A DNA stretch of 64,000 bases, taken from positions 18,111,574 to 18,175,573 of the forward strand of contig OZ025248.1 in NCBI GenBank assembly GCA_964019135.1. The letters are read 5' to 3'. The translations under genes were made by a program, and so were the position numbers. The notes beneath the pieces are model-generated. The model was not told where the DNA came from, searched no databases, and was given only the letters and a program-made list of their open reading frames with translations. Positions 10,701 through 22,186 of this stretch are shown one piece after another; position 1 is the first letter of the stretch; each line of letters opens with the position of its first letter. Source of the DNA: Arenicola marina. Its lineage: Eukaryota > Annelida > Polychaeta > Arenicolidae.

Positions 10701-11226
10701 CGGCGATGGGGTCCGGTATAATCATCTCGGGGTCCCCCTCCCCCAGGAGACATATGGCCTGCCACTGGACGCTGTGGGGACACGTCGCCACGGCCAGGCG
10801 AAGTCCCGTGACGCTGTCGGGACTCTCGGGGACAGTCTCGTTCCTATCGTGGGTTGTATCAGGCTGAGAGCCTGGCATCGATTTCCAGTCAGCTTCCGTG
10901 GAATTTAAAGCGCCGTCGATCGACGTTTCCGTTATCGCCGTGTCGTTACCATTATAGTATATTCCAGATAGTTTTGCGCCATTTCCGGCGGTGGCTACTT
11001 CCGGTGCTATCGTAGCGTTGTCCTCCGGTAGAGGGATGTCGTTAAATTTTATCTCCTTGTCAATGACGTCAGGAGTGTCGTTGGCGCAAGACACAGTAAG
11101 CCGCATGTCATCGTCCACGTGACATAGCCACGTCGGCGGACACGTGACAGGGCTGCGGAGCGTAGTCACGGCAGACAAGTGCCACATGGTCAATGTAGCT
11201 ATTAAGATGACCAACGCTGTCGCCAT
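7765..11226 (-). CDS. Toll-like receptor, intronless, multiple-cysteine-cluster type
   Basis: A complete single-exon, 1153-residue type I membrane receptor predicted to recognise ligand outside the cell and signal through a cytoplasmic TIR domain. Order: hydrophobic signal peptide (about 1-22); a poorly conserved N-terminal region (23-235); about 14 leucine-rich repeats with the LDLSHN signature (about 236-690), interrupted by a hydrophilic insert (about 430-490); a first LRRCT with CNC (about 693-753); an LRRNT CPVDWCPNHCAC (about 754-782); three or four more LRRs; a second LRRCT with CTC (about 870-917); one transmembrane helix (about 931-953); TIR (about 979-1125). The internal LRRCT-LRRNT pair is the protostome Toll (mccTLR) arrangement. 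The start has a strong context (A at -3, G at +4), and a possible 5'-UTR splice acceptor lies near 11248. TIR box 1 reads LYGQEDEDWA, but the box 2 RDxxPG motif is absent (LDDPRDSWMA) and box 3 has QW instead of FW. No family-level symbol can be assigned. Confidence 0.95.
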   Translation of the reverse strand: MATALVILIATLTMWHLSAVTTLRSPVTCPPTWLCHVDDDMRLTVSCANDTPDVIDKEIKFNDIPLPEDNATIAPEVATAGNGAKLSGIYYNGNDTAITETSIDGALNSTEADWKSMPGSQPDTTHDRNETVPESPDSVTGLRLAVATCPHSVQWQAICLLGEGDPEMIIPDPIAGMDMRSGCLAAVESMWIDGEVAVGFLEGLAVQAPALRHLSLRHAAASLHLLNGTNTTGLSGGIRSLDLSQNLLSNIPTFFTTVAPPATAAAAVADDDAGVGAGGAALNVSLLNVSHNALSRVPWSQLVGLTNLLTLDLSYNLLGDLSGLPTAGDVPTARIRSLSLSHNLIEHLPYGLWDGLPQLRELDISHNSLHVVGEDAFPCSLRALSQLDLSGNRIASLEKGAFRDLKTLKVLNLSHNALSVIDGDAFTAVESRVECRPGPSEAGEAVAGSPQGEGSQQKEWKKKTNDGKGNAERERARNPHDPTSGTDVLDAWPQLWTLDLRHNNITWVDKSLFRSAAINVRELLLSHNAISHFPRYGIERLPLLQRVDLSHNKLFWLDVGTFTSRTLRYVDLSHNSLRKVISMTFLFLPRIQLVDLSHNELSYIYKVAFYKTCKYDQEFEVRLAHNRLETESLWKMVSSFRHLTGSQCVASFDFSHNLMKGILGDNVDTYRERLEDGDLTYFQMWDNVVIQMEGNPLKCNCKLQSETGFLQQVAQQFADNITNSEHLYFWQNLTCQRPHKLVSRQLPDALSLLDCPVDWCPNHCACVMQQDTIIINCTGKGLIYFPDDMPSGQKAVYLADNYITYIEDGPHLDNITFLDVSANALTRIAPGAWRSLTRSARTILLHNNYLYQLPEIVESLDGMSGLTLRGNPLSCTCFDVWFITWFRRHRDVIKDAGRVRCGSGEAVLALNESSICPDLSAPRPGHHVSWEHVALAVTFCCLGVIAVIVILAGKFRRRMLASCPTRWNWYRVHVESEPKHDVLVLYGQEDEDWATATLQRALLQHLPDSSTSLINLTELGAILDDPRDSWMALSDTMENSRRVVLVVSPAFLAREWRQDGLRRLLLHHRDQHHRPSQPSQIALLRLPGLESRDLRQLEESGLSASDFISVEERDPQWLQTLLQRVAPDMTSAQLALDDIRFTDETTLRITEKY

Positions 11227-12640
11227 TGTGATTGCTTTCCTTAGGCACTATTAAAGTGAGAAATATGAAAATCAATAATATTCCTTCTGCAATGTACAGT
11301 AAAATCCAATGGAAAGCTCATTGCTTCCAAGTGAAAATTCAAATATTTCGACCACAAGGTTGCATTAAGTCAGTTTGAAGAACAACGACCGACATCACCT
11401 CACAGCAGCTTCAAGTCGTACGGGTTTCACGCTGTCTCAGAGAGTGTCTTGGATCCTACCGTGCTGTATAATGAGGCGGTGCCCTCCATGCTGATGGCGC
11501 CCACTAGAGGTCGCTCGGCGCAATCCCATGGTCGGTGAACACTTGATATGTCAGCAGGATTTCCCCCATTACGACTGAGAGCATGTAGCCGTCATTCCCT
11601 CCACGTTGTCTGGGCGGCTCCGGGAGCTTGTCGCTGCCAGTCCCTCCTCCTCGCAGACTGATCGGCTGGGCGCAGTCCCGCTCTCTATGTCCTGCGGGCC
11701 GTGGCTGCGGCAGGCAAGCAAGGCGGGGGGCCGGGCGGACGGGATAAACAGCCAGGGGTGGGAGAGGGCGGCGGTGGCCGTAGCAGAGGGAGAGAGACGG
11801 AGTGGGTGGGGGTGGGGGGGGGGAGCTGTCGCCTCGCGACGCTGCCAGGCATGCGTTCATGCGTCAAGTGATGGTTAGTCCGCCGGCCGGGTGCCTTGTG
11901 GTGTGGCAGCCCCTCAGACGGCGGAATGGTGGCTCTGTCGCCGGTTCCTCCGGTCACTGCAGGCAACTGCCTCTGCCGCAGCCTCTGCCTCTGCCTCTGC
12001 CTCTGCCGGGGACCGTCGGCCCCCTGCAGCTGAGGGGGCGAGGGGTGAGCATGGCCCGATATGCGTGGTCGGGTGGGCGGGGCGGAGAGGGTCAGTTAAT
12101 CAGCCGGGCTGGCGCTGGTGTCACTGGTGTCCCCCGCCCCTCACCTTACGCATGTATAACGCTAATTACCAAGTGATATGGGTGTAGTTCGTGGCAGGCG
12201 TAGGCGTAGCCATAGAGGTTGCCATGGTGATTATCACGTTGGTCGCTATGGTTCTAGTTGTTGCCATGGTGGCAGCTGAGGTTGTGTAGCGATTTTAATG
12301 GTCGTCCTAAATGGCTGTCTCACTGGATTATGTGGTGCTGTAGTACGCAGTAGTACGAATATGGCGGCATAGTAGTATTCACATTTTTTATCACTGACTC
12401 GACGTTGTGCGAGTCATTGATTTGGCTATGTCCCAACTTCGCTTGTAATGGATTTGACTTTGTCCGAGTCCCTTTTGGTGTCTGGATCGGATGTGTCACT
12501 ACATGGATCACTTCTTTTCATCCATCGGCTATGTGCAAGCTCTTTGGTGACTGACTGGACTGACCAGTCTTGTCTCGGACACTTTCGGTCATTGAGTCCG
12601 CAATGTCCAGCCCCCCACACCAGGGTATTAGCCCTGCTAT
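11227..12640. other. TLR upstream region, GC-rich, with short repeats
   Basis: This is the 5' flank of the minus-strand TLR gene. No TATA box is obvious near 11250-11330. From about 11580 to 12080 the DNA is GC-rich with G and C runs and frequent CpG, and it includes a CTCTGC hexamer run at 11981-12007. It could hold a CpG-rich promoter or simply be low-complexity DNA. The numerous overlapping small frames reflect composition. Confidence 0.45.
11981..12007. repeat. (CTCTGC)n hexanucleotide microsatellite
   Basis: About four and a half perfect CTCTGC units. Confidence 0.9.
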
Positions 12641-12886
12641 TTCCAGCCCACTACAATGTGTACCCTATGGCCCTGTCCCCTTCAGTCCCCTCCTGTCCCC
12701 TCCGGCCCCCTCTGGCCCCTTCGTCCCCTACAGTCACACAGCCTCATGTCACAAGCCTGTTCGGCTGATCCCCTTCCCCTTTCACTCCTCATACCCAAAT
12801 ATATCCTCCCCCCCCCCCCCCCACTGCCTCCTGCAGTTCTTCATCCACCACGCCCACTTTCTGCACACACACGCCCTACCCGCCAC

Positions 12887-12968
12887 CGTCCATCGTCTAT
12901 CGTCTATCGTCTATCGTTCGTGGTCCATCGTCCATCGTCTATCGTCCATCGTCTATCGTCCATCGTGC
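12887..12968. repeat. 7-bp array of CATCGTC/TATCGTC
   Basis: About eleven heptamers alternating CATCGTC and TATCGTC, with one GTTCGTGGTC interruption. It sits in a C-rich block that also contains a poly(C) run near 12809-12822. Confidence 0.9.
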
Positions 12969-13009
12969 GAGCAGTCCGCATCGAGCAGCCGGAGCCGTGG
13001 ACACCGAAT

Positions 13010-13135
13010 CCTACCCCCTCTCCCACCCACACACTCCCACCCACACACGCCGCCCCTACCCCTCTCCCACCCACGCTCCCACGCCGCCCCCTACCCCCTC
13101 TCCAACCCACATACTCCCACCCACCCACGCCGCCG
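13010..13135. repeat. C-rich CCCACCCACAC/CCCCTCTCC imperfect repeats
   Basis: Three imperfect units of about 35-45 bp containing CTACCCCCTCTCCCACCCAC and ACGCCGCC motifs. Overlapping frames here encode only Pro/Thr/His-rich low-complexity peptides. Confidence 0.75.
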
Positions 13136-13636
13136 CCGCCGACGGCCAAGTGCCCCAGGGAGGAGTCCCTATCGATCACGAGAACCCGGCTACGGCCACA
13201 TAATGAGATAATTTACAGCAGACAGGTTTCTCGTTTGTTCCCCCTCAATATAATCAATTTACCCATCGACCCCTCGTCACTTTTAAATCCCAATCTCTCA
13301 TCCCATCTCGTGGCTGTAGCGGCTCGGTGTGGCAGGGACACTCTGCGGGCATGGGTCCTGCGTCACCCCCTCCACCCCCCCCCCCACCCCCCACCCACAC
13401 CCTCTCCCCTAGTGGGAGTGGGGATGGGAGATGGGCTCTCATTTGTTGTCACATGAGGGACGTTAATCTGGCGACAATCTCCAAACAAGGCCATCACGAG
13501 CGCCCTCTCCCGGTCTTGGTGTCCCCGATAAGATGTTCGCGCTTTGCCTTAGTACCTCGAACATGTGCTGAGCTCAATGGCGCAAGAAATTCCCTCCTTG
13601 ACGAATGCATGCATGGAATTGATGCGCATTCTGGGA
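13136..13636. other. Intergenic, no feature recognised
   Basis: Contains a C-run near 13374-13390 but no repeat family or exon that I recognise. Confidence 0.5.
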
Positions 13637-14200
13637 TAATGACAGCTAATATATCAGCCAGTCCTAGTCCTGTGATATAATGACAGATAATATATGAACT
13701 AGTCCTAATCCGGGGATATAATGACATATACAATATTAGCCAGTCCCAGTCCTGACATACAATGTCAGACAATATATTAGTCAGTCCCAGTCCTAGGATA
13801 TAATGACAGATGATATATTAGCCAGTACCAGTCATCGCACCTAAGGACAGATCATATATTAACCAATTACAGTCCAGGGATATAATGACAGATATTATAT
13901 TAGCCAATCCCAATCCTGGGATATAACGACAGATAATATATTAGTCAGTCCCAGTCCTGGAATACAATGACAGATAATATATTAGCCAGTCCCAGTCGTG
14001 AGATATAATAACAGATAATATAATATTCAGTCCCAGTCCTGGAATACAATGACAGATAATATATTAGCCAGTCCCAGTCATGAGATATAATGACAGATAA
14101 TATATTAGCCAGGCCCATGCAGTCCTGGAATACAATGACAGATAATATATTAGCCAGTCCTAGTCCTGTGATATGATGACAGATAATATATCAGCCAGCC
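13637..14200. repeat. 41-bp minisatellite, about 14 copies
   Basis: The unit is about 41 bp: TGACAGATAATATATTAGCC followed by AGTCCCAGTCCTGGAATACAA, with variants GATATAA for AATACAA. Copies are imperfect, with small indels, suggesting an older array than the 38-bp arrays further right. Confidence 0.9.
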
Positions 14201-16394
14201 ACCTGACCCAGGCCCAGGCATCAAACGGGGCAAAAAGCGCCCCACTCAGGGAGAATGAAGCTGAACATAATATACTCCACACCAGCTGACCTTCTTATTC
14301 ATTCCAGCATGCTTCATGATGAATTTGGTCGAAAAGGGGATAGATACTCTAATGCTGTGGAGAAGCATAAAATATACGTTTATTTATCTGCACCCAGCCT
14401 TTAGTTTTGGTTCGACGGGACTACAGTGTATATATAGTGCTTGTGTGCGTGTAATGGAGGGCACCAGAAGCATTGGTAGCTGTTAGGACGCTTTTCTGCT
14501 TTATGGCTTTTTCAACAAAGCTCTTCTACTCTTCCAACCTAAACTCATTCCCGCGCCGTGCATCTTTTTAATGACACCCTCTGTAGCTCTAGGCGAGGTT
14601 TTCTGGCGGTACCGCCTCCCTCCACTACCCACCCACCTCCCACTCCACCCCGCCACCCACCCCCCAGTCACTTGACCCGGGTGTCTCCACAGTGTGTCTC
14701 CCCATGGTCGGGTTGGGTCAGGTCGGGGGGTGAGGTTGGGGGGGGGGGGCAGAGGGAGGGGAGTCGCCCTTGCTCTCGGGGCTCTCTAGCCCGCCGAGAG
14801 GCCCCCGTGCCTGGGCCCCCGGGGGTCCGGCAGCCCCCCTCCCCCTGCTGTCTGAATCCGCCTCGAGACCCATGCATCATCGTTTATGACCCTCACCACC
14901 AATACGGCAACCTTCCTTATTAGTATCAAAGAAACCCCGCCAACCGGGGTACCATTCTCCTCACCCCCCTGGGATACCCCCCCCCCCTGCTCCTTCATCC
15001 TCCATCCTCCATGTTCCTTCCTTCCTTCCCCTGCTCCCTCCCCCTACTCCCTCTCCCTTCCCCCACCCCATCCTCCCTTCTCCTTCTCACAGCCATTGAG
15101 ACTCTTGCCCCACATCCCATCCCCCTGACGACATCCGACCCACCCCTCCCAGCTACCGCATACCCGGTTTGCCCCGCCACCGCCGCCACCCCCTCCCTCC
15201 ATCCGCGCCCGATTTTATCCCACAAGGAAAACATAACCCCGACCGTAACCCACCGCTACAACTCAGACCTGACAGATCCCGGAAACCGCGGGGGCAACAT
15301 ACACATCACCCTATACCCCCCTCCCCCACTCGTTCCCTTTCCATGACCCCAGGCGTTACACCCATGGTCCAGCCATGCGACGCCAGAGACCCCGGCCCTC
15401 ACCCTCGCACTCCCCACCGCTCCCCACACACCCCAATCCCCCGTGGGCGGCTTACCCCTCAAGCACAACTCCACACCGCACAATCCGACCTGGGACTATC
15501 ATAAAAAAGGTTGGTGGTGTGCGGGGGGCGGAGGGGGGGTGGCAGTGCGGGCTGTGAGGTGGGGGGGGGGGTTATGGGATAGGTGGAGCGGGAAGGGGGT
15601 ATCAACCAGGGGAAGACGGTCAAAACTGGGCTTACGGGCAACAGGATTGCACGGCGTCTGGGTATGTGAGGGTGGCTTTGGGAGACAACAGGGTGGGGAC
15701 ACGCGGGGCTGGCTCTCCGGGGAGTCTCATGACAGACCGGGCCCAGCTCAGACAAGGGCGGCGGGCTACGTACAGGGGCGGGGCGGGGTGGGGGGGGGGG
15801 GTGGCCGGAGAGGGGGTCGGGGAGGGCATGACATCCCCTCGGCTGACAGGACCTTGTGTACCTACTGAGGGAGTAATCATTTCCCCTTCAGTCTGTATAA
15901 AACAGCCTCCCGCTGACGTCTGCTTCAAATTGAACGACCGACGTCATTAAGGCACCGAACGGAATTTAAATAGGTGACAAGATACGGTTCGATGCTGAAT
16001 TCAGCTTGTTTTAAGAGAAGGCGCGCAGATTAATATGGGACCAAAGCGAGATCATCTCAGTGTCGTTTGCCATGATTAAATTAGGGAGCAGCGCATGTTG
16101 TAATAACATAGAGATCAACGATTGGCTCAGCGAGATGTCCAATACAGGCCTCACCATGGATCGTCTATTCATCATTTTTTCATCGTGCCCGGCGACCACT
16201 TGGCCCAGTTGTCCCCTTGTATGCGCAAATACGGCCTAAAACATGCTCATTCACGTCATTTCAAGTCAGGAACAGAATCACGACTTGGCTTGCATATATA
16301 TCCGTCAATATATCTCTTTCAATATTCATTAATTCAATATAAAAATTTTTCATTAGCAAATTTATCCCTTGCTTTCTTATATTTTCATGTCGCA
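14201..16394. other. Intergenic with long C/T-rich then G-rich tracts
   Basis: From about 14590 to 15480 the plus strand is strongly C-rich, including a nearly pure pyrimidine stretch at about 15000-15070 and a short G run near 14736-14750. From about 15510 to 15840 it switches to G-rich. Such homopurine/homopyrimidine DNA can form triplex or quadruplex structures. The frames on both strands are compositional artefacts. No exon recognised. Confidence 0.5.
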
Positions 16395-16470
16395 GAGCCG
16401 GCGGTTCTGGGCTTGATTCCCGGTCGCCACCGCCATCATGATTTTCACATATTCTTTCATGTAAATTAAC
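16395..16470 (+). mobile_element. Possible tRNA-derived SINE fragment
   Basis: GGCGGTTCTGGGCTTGATTC followed by CCGGTCGCC resembles a tRNA B-box region (GGCTTGATTCC against GGTTCGANTCC), and downstream CACATATTCTTTCATG and AAATTAACCCC resemble SINE tails. The A box is not clear, so this is tentative. Confidence 0.35.
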
Positions 16471-16547
16471 CCCAGAATTCATTATTCCAAAGCCCCATTG
16501 GTTCAGTTTCATGTGCCAGAGAGACTCTCAATGAAACTAAAACAGCT

Positions 16548-16614
16548 AAAAATAACCGACTGACATCTGAATTTTCAATTTTCAATTTTCGTCATATGTC
16601 AGTCGGTTATTTTT
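16548..16614. repeat. Perfect 19-bp-stem inverted repeat (hairpin)
   Basis: 16548-16566 (AAAAATAACCGACTGACAT) is the exact reverse complement of 16596-16614, separated by 29 bases containing three ATTTTC repeats. It is too short to carry a gene. It may be a miniature inverted-repeat element or the fused ends of one. Confidence 0.85.
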
Positions 16615-19600
16615 TAACAAAACAAATATATATATAGCGTATACAGCATATATAACGGCGTTTAGATCTATGTATACAGACTTAGAAAAAGAAGTAATAT
16701 TTCTTCACCGTGCATCAACGATTCGGCTTGTGGTCCTTACCCGGCTTGATGTTACTAAAGCCGAGCATCAATAATAATAAGGCCGCCCCTGAGCATGGCA
16801 ATGTAAGGCAAATCCACGATGCTGTAGCATTTCTTGTTGTTTTAGTATCAGACGCGGTATGGTGGTGGGCGGTGAGTTATGGGGCCCGGGCCCACCATCC
16901 CTCAGGCGTGGTCCTCACCGTCCTCACATGGCCAATTACACGGCCCTTCCGCCGATACGGGTCGTAATTGAAACCTAATGCCAGGTCTTACCGGGTTCAC
17001 CGACTGCGTCCTTGAAGACAAACCCGACGCGGCGTTACAACGGATGTGGCTGCCACATGCCTGGCCAAGACGTATCGGGGTAATAGCACAAGGTCTGGCC
17101 CAATGTTACCATGGCACTGGTCCGTCTCGTCTCATTCATTAAACACCAGTTCATCCAGTAACGCCCCCCCCCCCTCCCCACCCCGCCATCCCCTGCCGGC
17201 TGCCCCGCCTCCGCCGCTATGCTATCCCGTCCTCTGTATGCTCGGTACCTGCCGACCGGATACCCCAGTGGGATTAGCGTCCCATTAGCAGCTGACCATG
17301 TCCAATTTTCGCTGTGGACCCGACCCCCGCCCCCCCGATAAGCTGACAGCCGCGGCCTTCAGAACCCCTCGGGCTGGGTGTGGTCAGGTGGCAGGGTTAT
17401 ATCCCCAGTGAGTCGGGACTTCATGTGTCACGGTGACTGTTCAATGGGCCAGCCGCGAGCACGGCGGACACTCAACGATATATTAAATATCTGACAACAC
17501 CAGCAATATCTCTCGCACTCTGAGTTGTTGTCTTTCTCTATCACGCTCCACGTCTCTCATGTGGATTCTCGGGGTATGCCCCTCTATTGAACGCTGTTCA
17601 TTTTTCCATCAGCCTATTAGGGGTTATCTCCTTCTTATCAAGTCGCTTTCTCGCCACATGATGATTAATCTTATCTGGTATTGTCTCTGCATATTATTCT
17701 TTCTCTCCGTCTCCCAGTCTCTTCCTTCATACAAAATGTATATTATCAATATAACTGTATAACTCTATCTGATGACCTTGGCCGCCCTCGAGATCTGGGA
17801 ATTTGCGTCAATTTATCTTCATCTCGACTTACCATACAGTATGCACTTTTCACTTGTTATTCCGGCTCTGATCCTAGTCATATCTCATTGTGAGCATGAT
17901 TTTTTTTATTTGCTATTATTTTATTTCGTTCATTTTTATTTCCCCATTTATTGTGAACTCTTTTTAAGCGCCCATAGTGATCACATTAAACTCATAGTCT
18001 TCATATGTGTCTTGCAGTTCCGAGGGTAAACATTAGAAAGTGGTCGTTGCGCGAATTGTTGATAAGGCAGGTCAACTTTCCCATGTGGAACGAGCCGGTG
18101 TTGCACGGAGGGGGTATCGTGGAACAGCCATATAGAATGAGCTGGGCTGTACGTAGGGGGGTATCACAGGAACAGTCGCAGAAGCGGCCCAGGACACAAT
18201 GTGGATGACGGAACAAGAAAAAAAACTGATGGCGTTGTGGGAGCGTAGCTGAATAATGTTTGGTGACAGAACGACAATGTACATAAATCCCATGTCTCGA
18301 TGGGAAAATTATTTCTTATATCCTAATTGCCATGTATGTGTCAATGTATTACCACAATATTTTCTCATGTCTGTAACTGTAATCAAGGAAATAATACCGA
18401 AAACAAATTTTAAAAATCTCATGAGCTATGATGTTATTATTTATACACCGGAATATATGCAACAGGCGCTTTAACGAAAACAGTTTTTGTTCATCACACT
18501 TAGCAGTAATTTAACCGTTATCGGAAACTTGCAGAGAAAAAATGCCCAAGGCATTGGACGCAAGAAATTACTGTTATCGTCACAAAGGGCAACCTGCGAC
18601 TATTTGTGAAGTGGTTTCCAGTCGCGATGCATGGCTCTGCCACAGCCTTAGCCAGATCCCAATGAAGTGAGGCTGTCGCCACGGCAGATTGCTCTCATAA
18701 GATCGTCTCTACCTTCCACCCCCTATCGCCCCCTCCCGCCGTCCCTCCTAGCCCCCTCCCCCGTGCCCCCCCATCCCAAACCCCTGACCCCCAGCCGGCC
18801 CTCAACCCGCTCCCCCAGGAGTGAGATGAATGCTAACGGTGATGAAACGAGAGGGGTGGTCTCTCCCCAAAGACAAGCGCCGTCCCTTTTTATCTGGCGC
18901 GTGAGGTGGAAGGAGTTTACATTGTTGGGTGACTTTGCTTGGCCGGCCATGCCGAGTGCATGATGGGATCGGACGTCTGGGATATCGAAGGGGCACGAGA
19001 TCACGTGACGGGCAGACCACGTGACTGTGAGAGATGGCGCTGCGTGGAGGGGAAGGGGCTTGTTTGGGTATCGTGTTGGATCACGAACACTAGCTGAGGG
19101 CTTAATCAAATCTACTGCTGAGAGGGTGAAACTGTGACCCTGTACGCCCCTATACGCCCCTCCCTTCCGCTCGCTAACTCCGGGGTATGGTGCGTGCGAG
19201 AGGAGAGTGAGGACCAGCGGGACACGGGACAGAGAGAGGACGGGGAGATGGCGGTATTGGATGGAGCGGTTCTTTATAAGGACGCGGCAGAAGGCGGCAG
19301 AGAGGGGTGAATGAGACCAGCTCCGCCGTGCCATCAATTACCGGGAATGACCTGGGTTAATTCAGTCCCTGTCCATGTTGGGGGACAAAACCGGACAGGC
19401 ACCCCCCCCCCCCGCTTCCACGCGCCCCCCTCCCGTTGGCTCCCCTTCCCGCCTCTCATACCTACGTCATTGCCCTACCCACCGTCAGACAAACCTTCCA
19501 CGGAACCCATTAACAGATTGCTCGTCTTTTCCTCGCTGCTCCGCCATCTACACAGCACGAACCTCACAGTCTTCGGAAACCACGTGGCCGCTAATAACCA

Positions 19601-19618
19601 TGCCCGCCAACACGACAT
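16615..19618. other. Intergenic, no gene recognised
   Basis: Mostly single-copy-looking DNA. C-rich stretches occur at about 17161-17220 and 18710-18800 and an AT-rich stretch at 17640-18000. Open frames are short or compositional (for example the 204-residue minus frame at 18723-19337, which lacks recognisable domains). No repeat array seen. Confidence 0.45.
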
Positions 19619-19790
19619 CGCGGGCATTATCCATACGCTAACCATCCAACCCCCCAACGCGGGCATTATCCGCACGCTAACCCGCCAACCCCCCAGCGCG
19701 GACATTTACCCGCAACCCGACCCGCTAACACTCCGGCGCAGGCGTTTGCCCGCAACCCGACCCGCCAACCCCCCAGCGCGAGCATGTACC
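19619..19790. repeat. 39-40-bp minisatellite, about 4 copies
   Basis: Units begin CGCGGGCATTATCC or CGCRGRCRTTTRCCCGCAAC and end CGCCAACCCCCCAG, repeating every 39-40 bp. A degenerate half unit may precede at about 19588-19618. Confidence 0.85.
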
Positions 19791-20403
19791 CATATCCTTG
19801 CATCGGGTTCCTCCGGCCGCCAAATGCCAAACGCTCCCCATGCGGTAGGTTAATATCTGGTTCGGCTGCTGCACACCTTAGCATCCAATTTCCTGTCCAT
19901 AAACGAATCTATTCACTTCCACTGGCTGCAAACCTAAGAAAAATCTGCTCCCTGGTAAAAAAAAATAAAAAGACGAGGACAGAGCAGAAAGGAGCTCCGG
20001 CGTGATAGAACACGGTTTGTGGGACACCACCGAGCAGAACATGTGCCACGATCGAAGGCTGGTTCCCTCTCTGCTGTTGACAGGGCATGGGTACCAGCCG
20101 GATAAACGCCCTCTACCATGCGTCTAAAACTATATAGCCCTCCCCAGACGGCGCGGCAGTCAGTCTAAGTCAATTAAGTCTTGTTTACGGATCAACGGGG
20201 CTGCCTAAGATGTGATATCATCTCCCTAGGCGTTGTGATACACAACATTTATCGACCTGCATGTATACATTGATTTACATATTGTATATATTTGTCTCAT
20301 ATGTATATTTGATATATGCAACAGTTGTGCTCTGTGAACATTCCCGAGTGGCCGGAGCCACAAAAGCAGTGAACGAACGGTAAGGCAATTATAGGCTTTA
20401 CTA
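19791..20403. other. Intergenic, no feature recognised
   Basis: No array, RNA gene or exon seen. Confidence 0.45.
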
Positions 20404-20617
20404 CTGCAAATGACAACATGGGGATTAGATATATAGGGCGGTCTGCCTGCTAGAACACTCGCTTCAGTTGTGTATCCATAACGCTGAATATACACTAGTA
20501 GCAGGTAATGAAAGTAGCTCTTTGTAAACAAACGAAAGGACACATACCTGCAAGTGACAACACGAGGATTAGATATACAGGGCGTTCTGCCTGTTAGAAC
20601 ACTCGCCTCGGTTGTGA
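20404..20617 (+). repeat. Direct repeat of about 70 bp, tRNA-like 5' fragment
   Basis: 20404-20472 and 20548-20617 are about 70-bp direct repeats with some ten mismatches, starting CTGCAARTGACAACA and ending GTTGTG. The 3' part, GTTAGAACACTCGCCTCGG followed by TTGTGAGG in the second copy, resembles a tRNA D-arm and anticodon arm, so both may be truncated tRNA-SINE heads lacking a B box. The second copy abuts the long-TIR element. Confidence 0.5.
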
Positions 20618-20640
20618 GGACTAGTCACCAGACCAGCCGT

Positions 20641-22186
20641 CACAACTACGAGCGCACGCCTCCTTGGGAATAAGCAGTACTGTGTCAGTCAGCACACTGC
20701 GGGGCCCTAGGTATAATAAATCCAAGAGTAAGCAACTCGCCGCTAGTCATCGTCTACCCACATCGCACCTCGAACCGCCTCACACATCAATCAAGCGCTA
20801 ATCCACCCAAATATTGACATTTTTCTTGTTTAAATTATTACAATTTTGAAATAGATTAACCTTACATCGTGACAATTTATTGTACAGCTCCTACTGGAAC
20901 AATTTGGCCACAAAAACAAACTTCAAACGGTGTTTTGCGACCTTGCTCCTGTAATGGAAGATGATACGAAACAAAGCGACTACATGATTGGCTGAACTTG
21001 ACCTAATTTGGGGGACCGCGCAAAACCTAAATGAGGACTTATCATTTTAAAGGCGATCAACGCATTAGCCATTCAAGTCAATGAAGAAAGCTACACATAC
21101 GCAAGTAAAAATTTTCATATTTGTTTATACAGCCAGCGAACCTAAGAAGAAAAAGTTGTTTAGCTATCAAATATAATGAGATAGTAAAGTACAACTAGAA
21201 AGTAGAAATATGAATTTACTAAAATAAATAAACACTGATCTCGGTGTGAATGGATGAATCAGTCTGAGATCGAGACAGGGATGAGACATGGGCTATTTCA
21301 CAAACCGCGGTACAGTGGGCTACTTTTGCGTTTATAAATATTAGCCCCAAGGAGTGGTCGGCACCCGTACTCCGTTTGACATCCTGCGTGGACTGGGGTA
21401 TTATTAACCAGAAAACGGGCTCCTAAAATGCCTAGTCAAGCACGCCTAGCACGCAGTATAGCCCATGCGGCGTATTCATAAACCATATTTATCGCTAAAC
21501 AAATTCACTTAGCGCTAAGTAGGACATTTAAACGGTTTTCCCGTCGCCAATACAATGCAATTCAACATTGGAGGGGGGGGGGGGGGGGGCACCGCGCCCC
21601 GTCGCCAATACAAATTTGCAAAATTGCCGAAACGTAATTAATCTTAACAAACACAATTCTGCACCTTCGCACATAGCTCAAATGATATACACAGCAGACC
21701 GGCCAACAAGTTACTGAATATGTTCCAGATTGTCCAACTACCAGGAGGGAGACAAAATAAGCTTCTTTTAATGTTGTCTTTAAATTCATAAATTCGCGCC
21801 CCGTCGCCGATGCAAATTTGCAAAATTGCTGAAACGTAATCAACCTAAACAAAGACATTTTCTGCACCTTCGCACATAGCTCAAATGATATACACAGCAA
21901 AGTCGCAAAGGACGATTTAAAGTAGGTTTTGGTGGCAAATTGCTTTAGTGAGCGCTGTAAGAAAATTGTCAGGGTGTAAGGTTAGTTTATTTCAAAAGAT
22001 TAATCATTTCTAATTAAGAAAAATGTTGACATTTGGGTAGATTGGCGCTTGATTGGTGCGTGAGGTGGGTGGTCGGTGAGTAGCGGTGAGTGTACTCTTG
22101 GGTTTATTAGACATAGGGCCCCGCCGTGTGCTGACTGACCCAGTACTGATTATTGCCAACGGAGGCGAGCGCTCGTGGTCACAACC
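20641..22186. mobile_element. Non-autonomous element with about 300-bp terminal inverted repeats
   Basis: The left arm (about 20641-20960) aligns with the reverse complement of the right arm (about 21890-22186) over nearly its full length. Shared landmarks in order are ACGAGCGC, GTCAGTCAGCACAC, CGGGGCCCTA, ATCAAGCGC, ACATTTTTCTT, TAACCTTACA and TTTGCGAC. The arms are diverged by roughly 15-25% by eye, with small indels, so this is not a recent insertion. The interior lacks any transposase-like frame. I found no clear target duplication, so the superfamily is unassigned; a foldback-like DNA transposon is the simplest description. Confidence 0.75.
21588..21903. repeat. Internal direct repeat of the long-TIR element (about 110 bp, two copies)
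   Basis: Two copies, about 21593-21703 and 21795-21900, both beginning GCGCCCCGTCGCC and ending CAAATGATATACACAGCA. They are separated by about 90 bases and preceded by a G-run at 21572-21589. The second copy overlaps the inner end of the right arm, suggesting a partial tandem duplication of the arm's inner edge. Confidence 0.8.
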
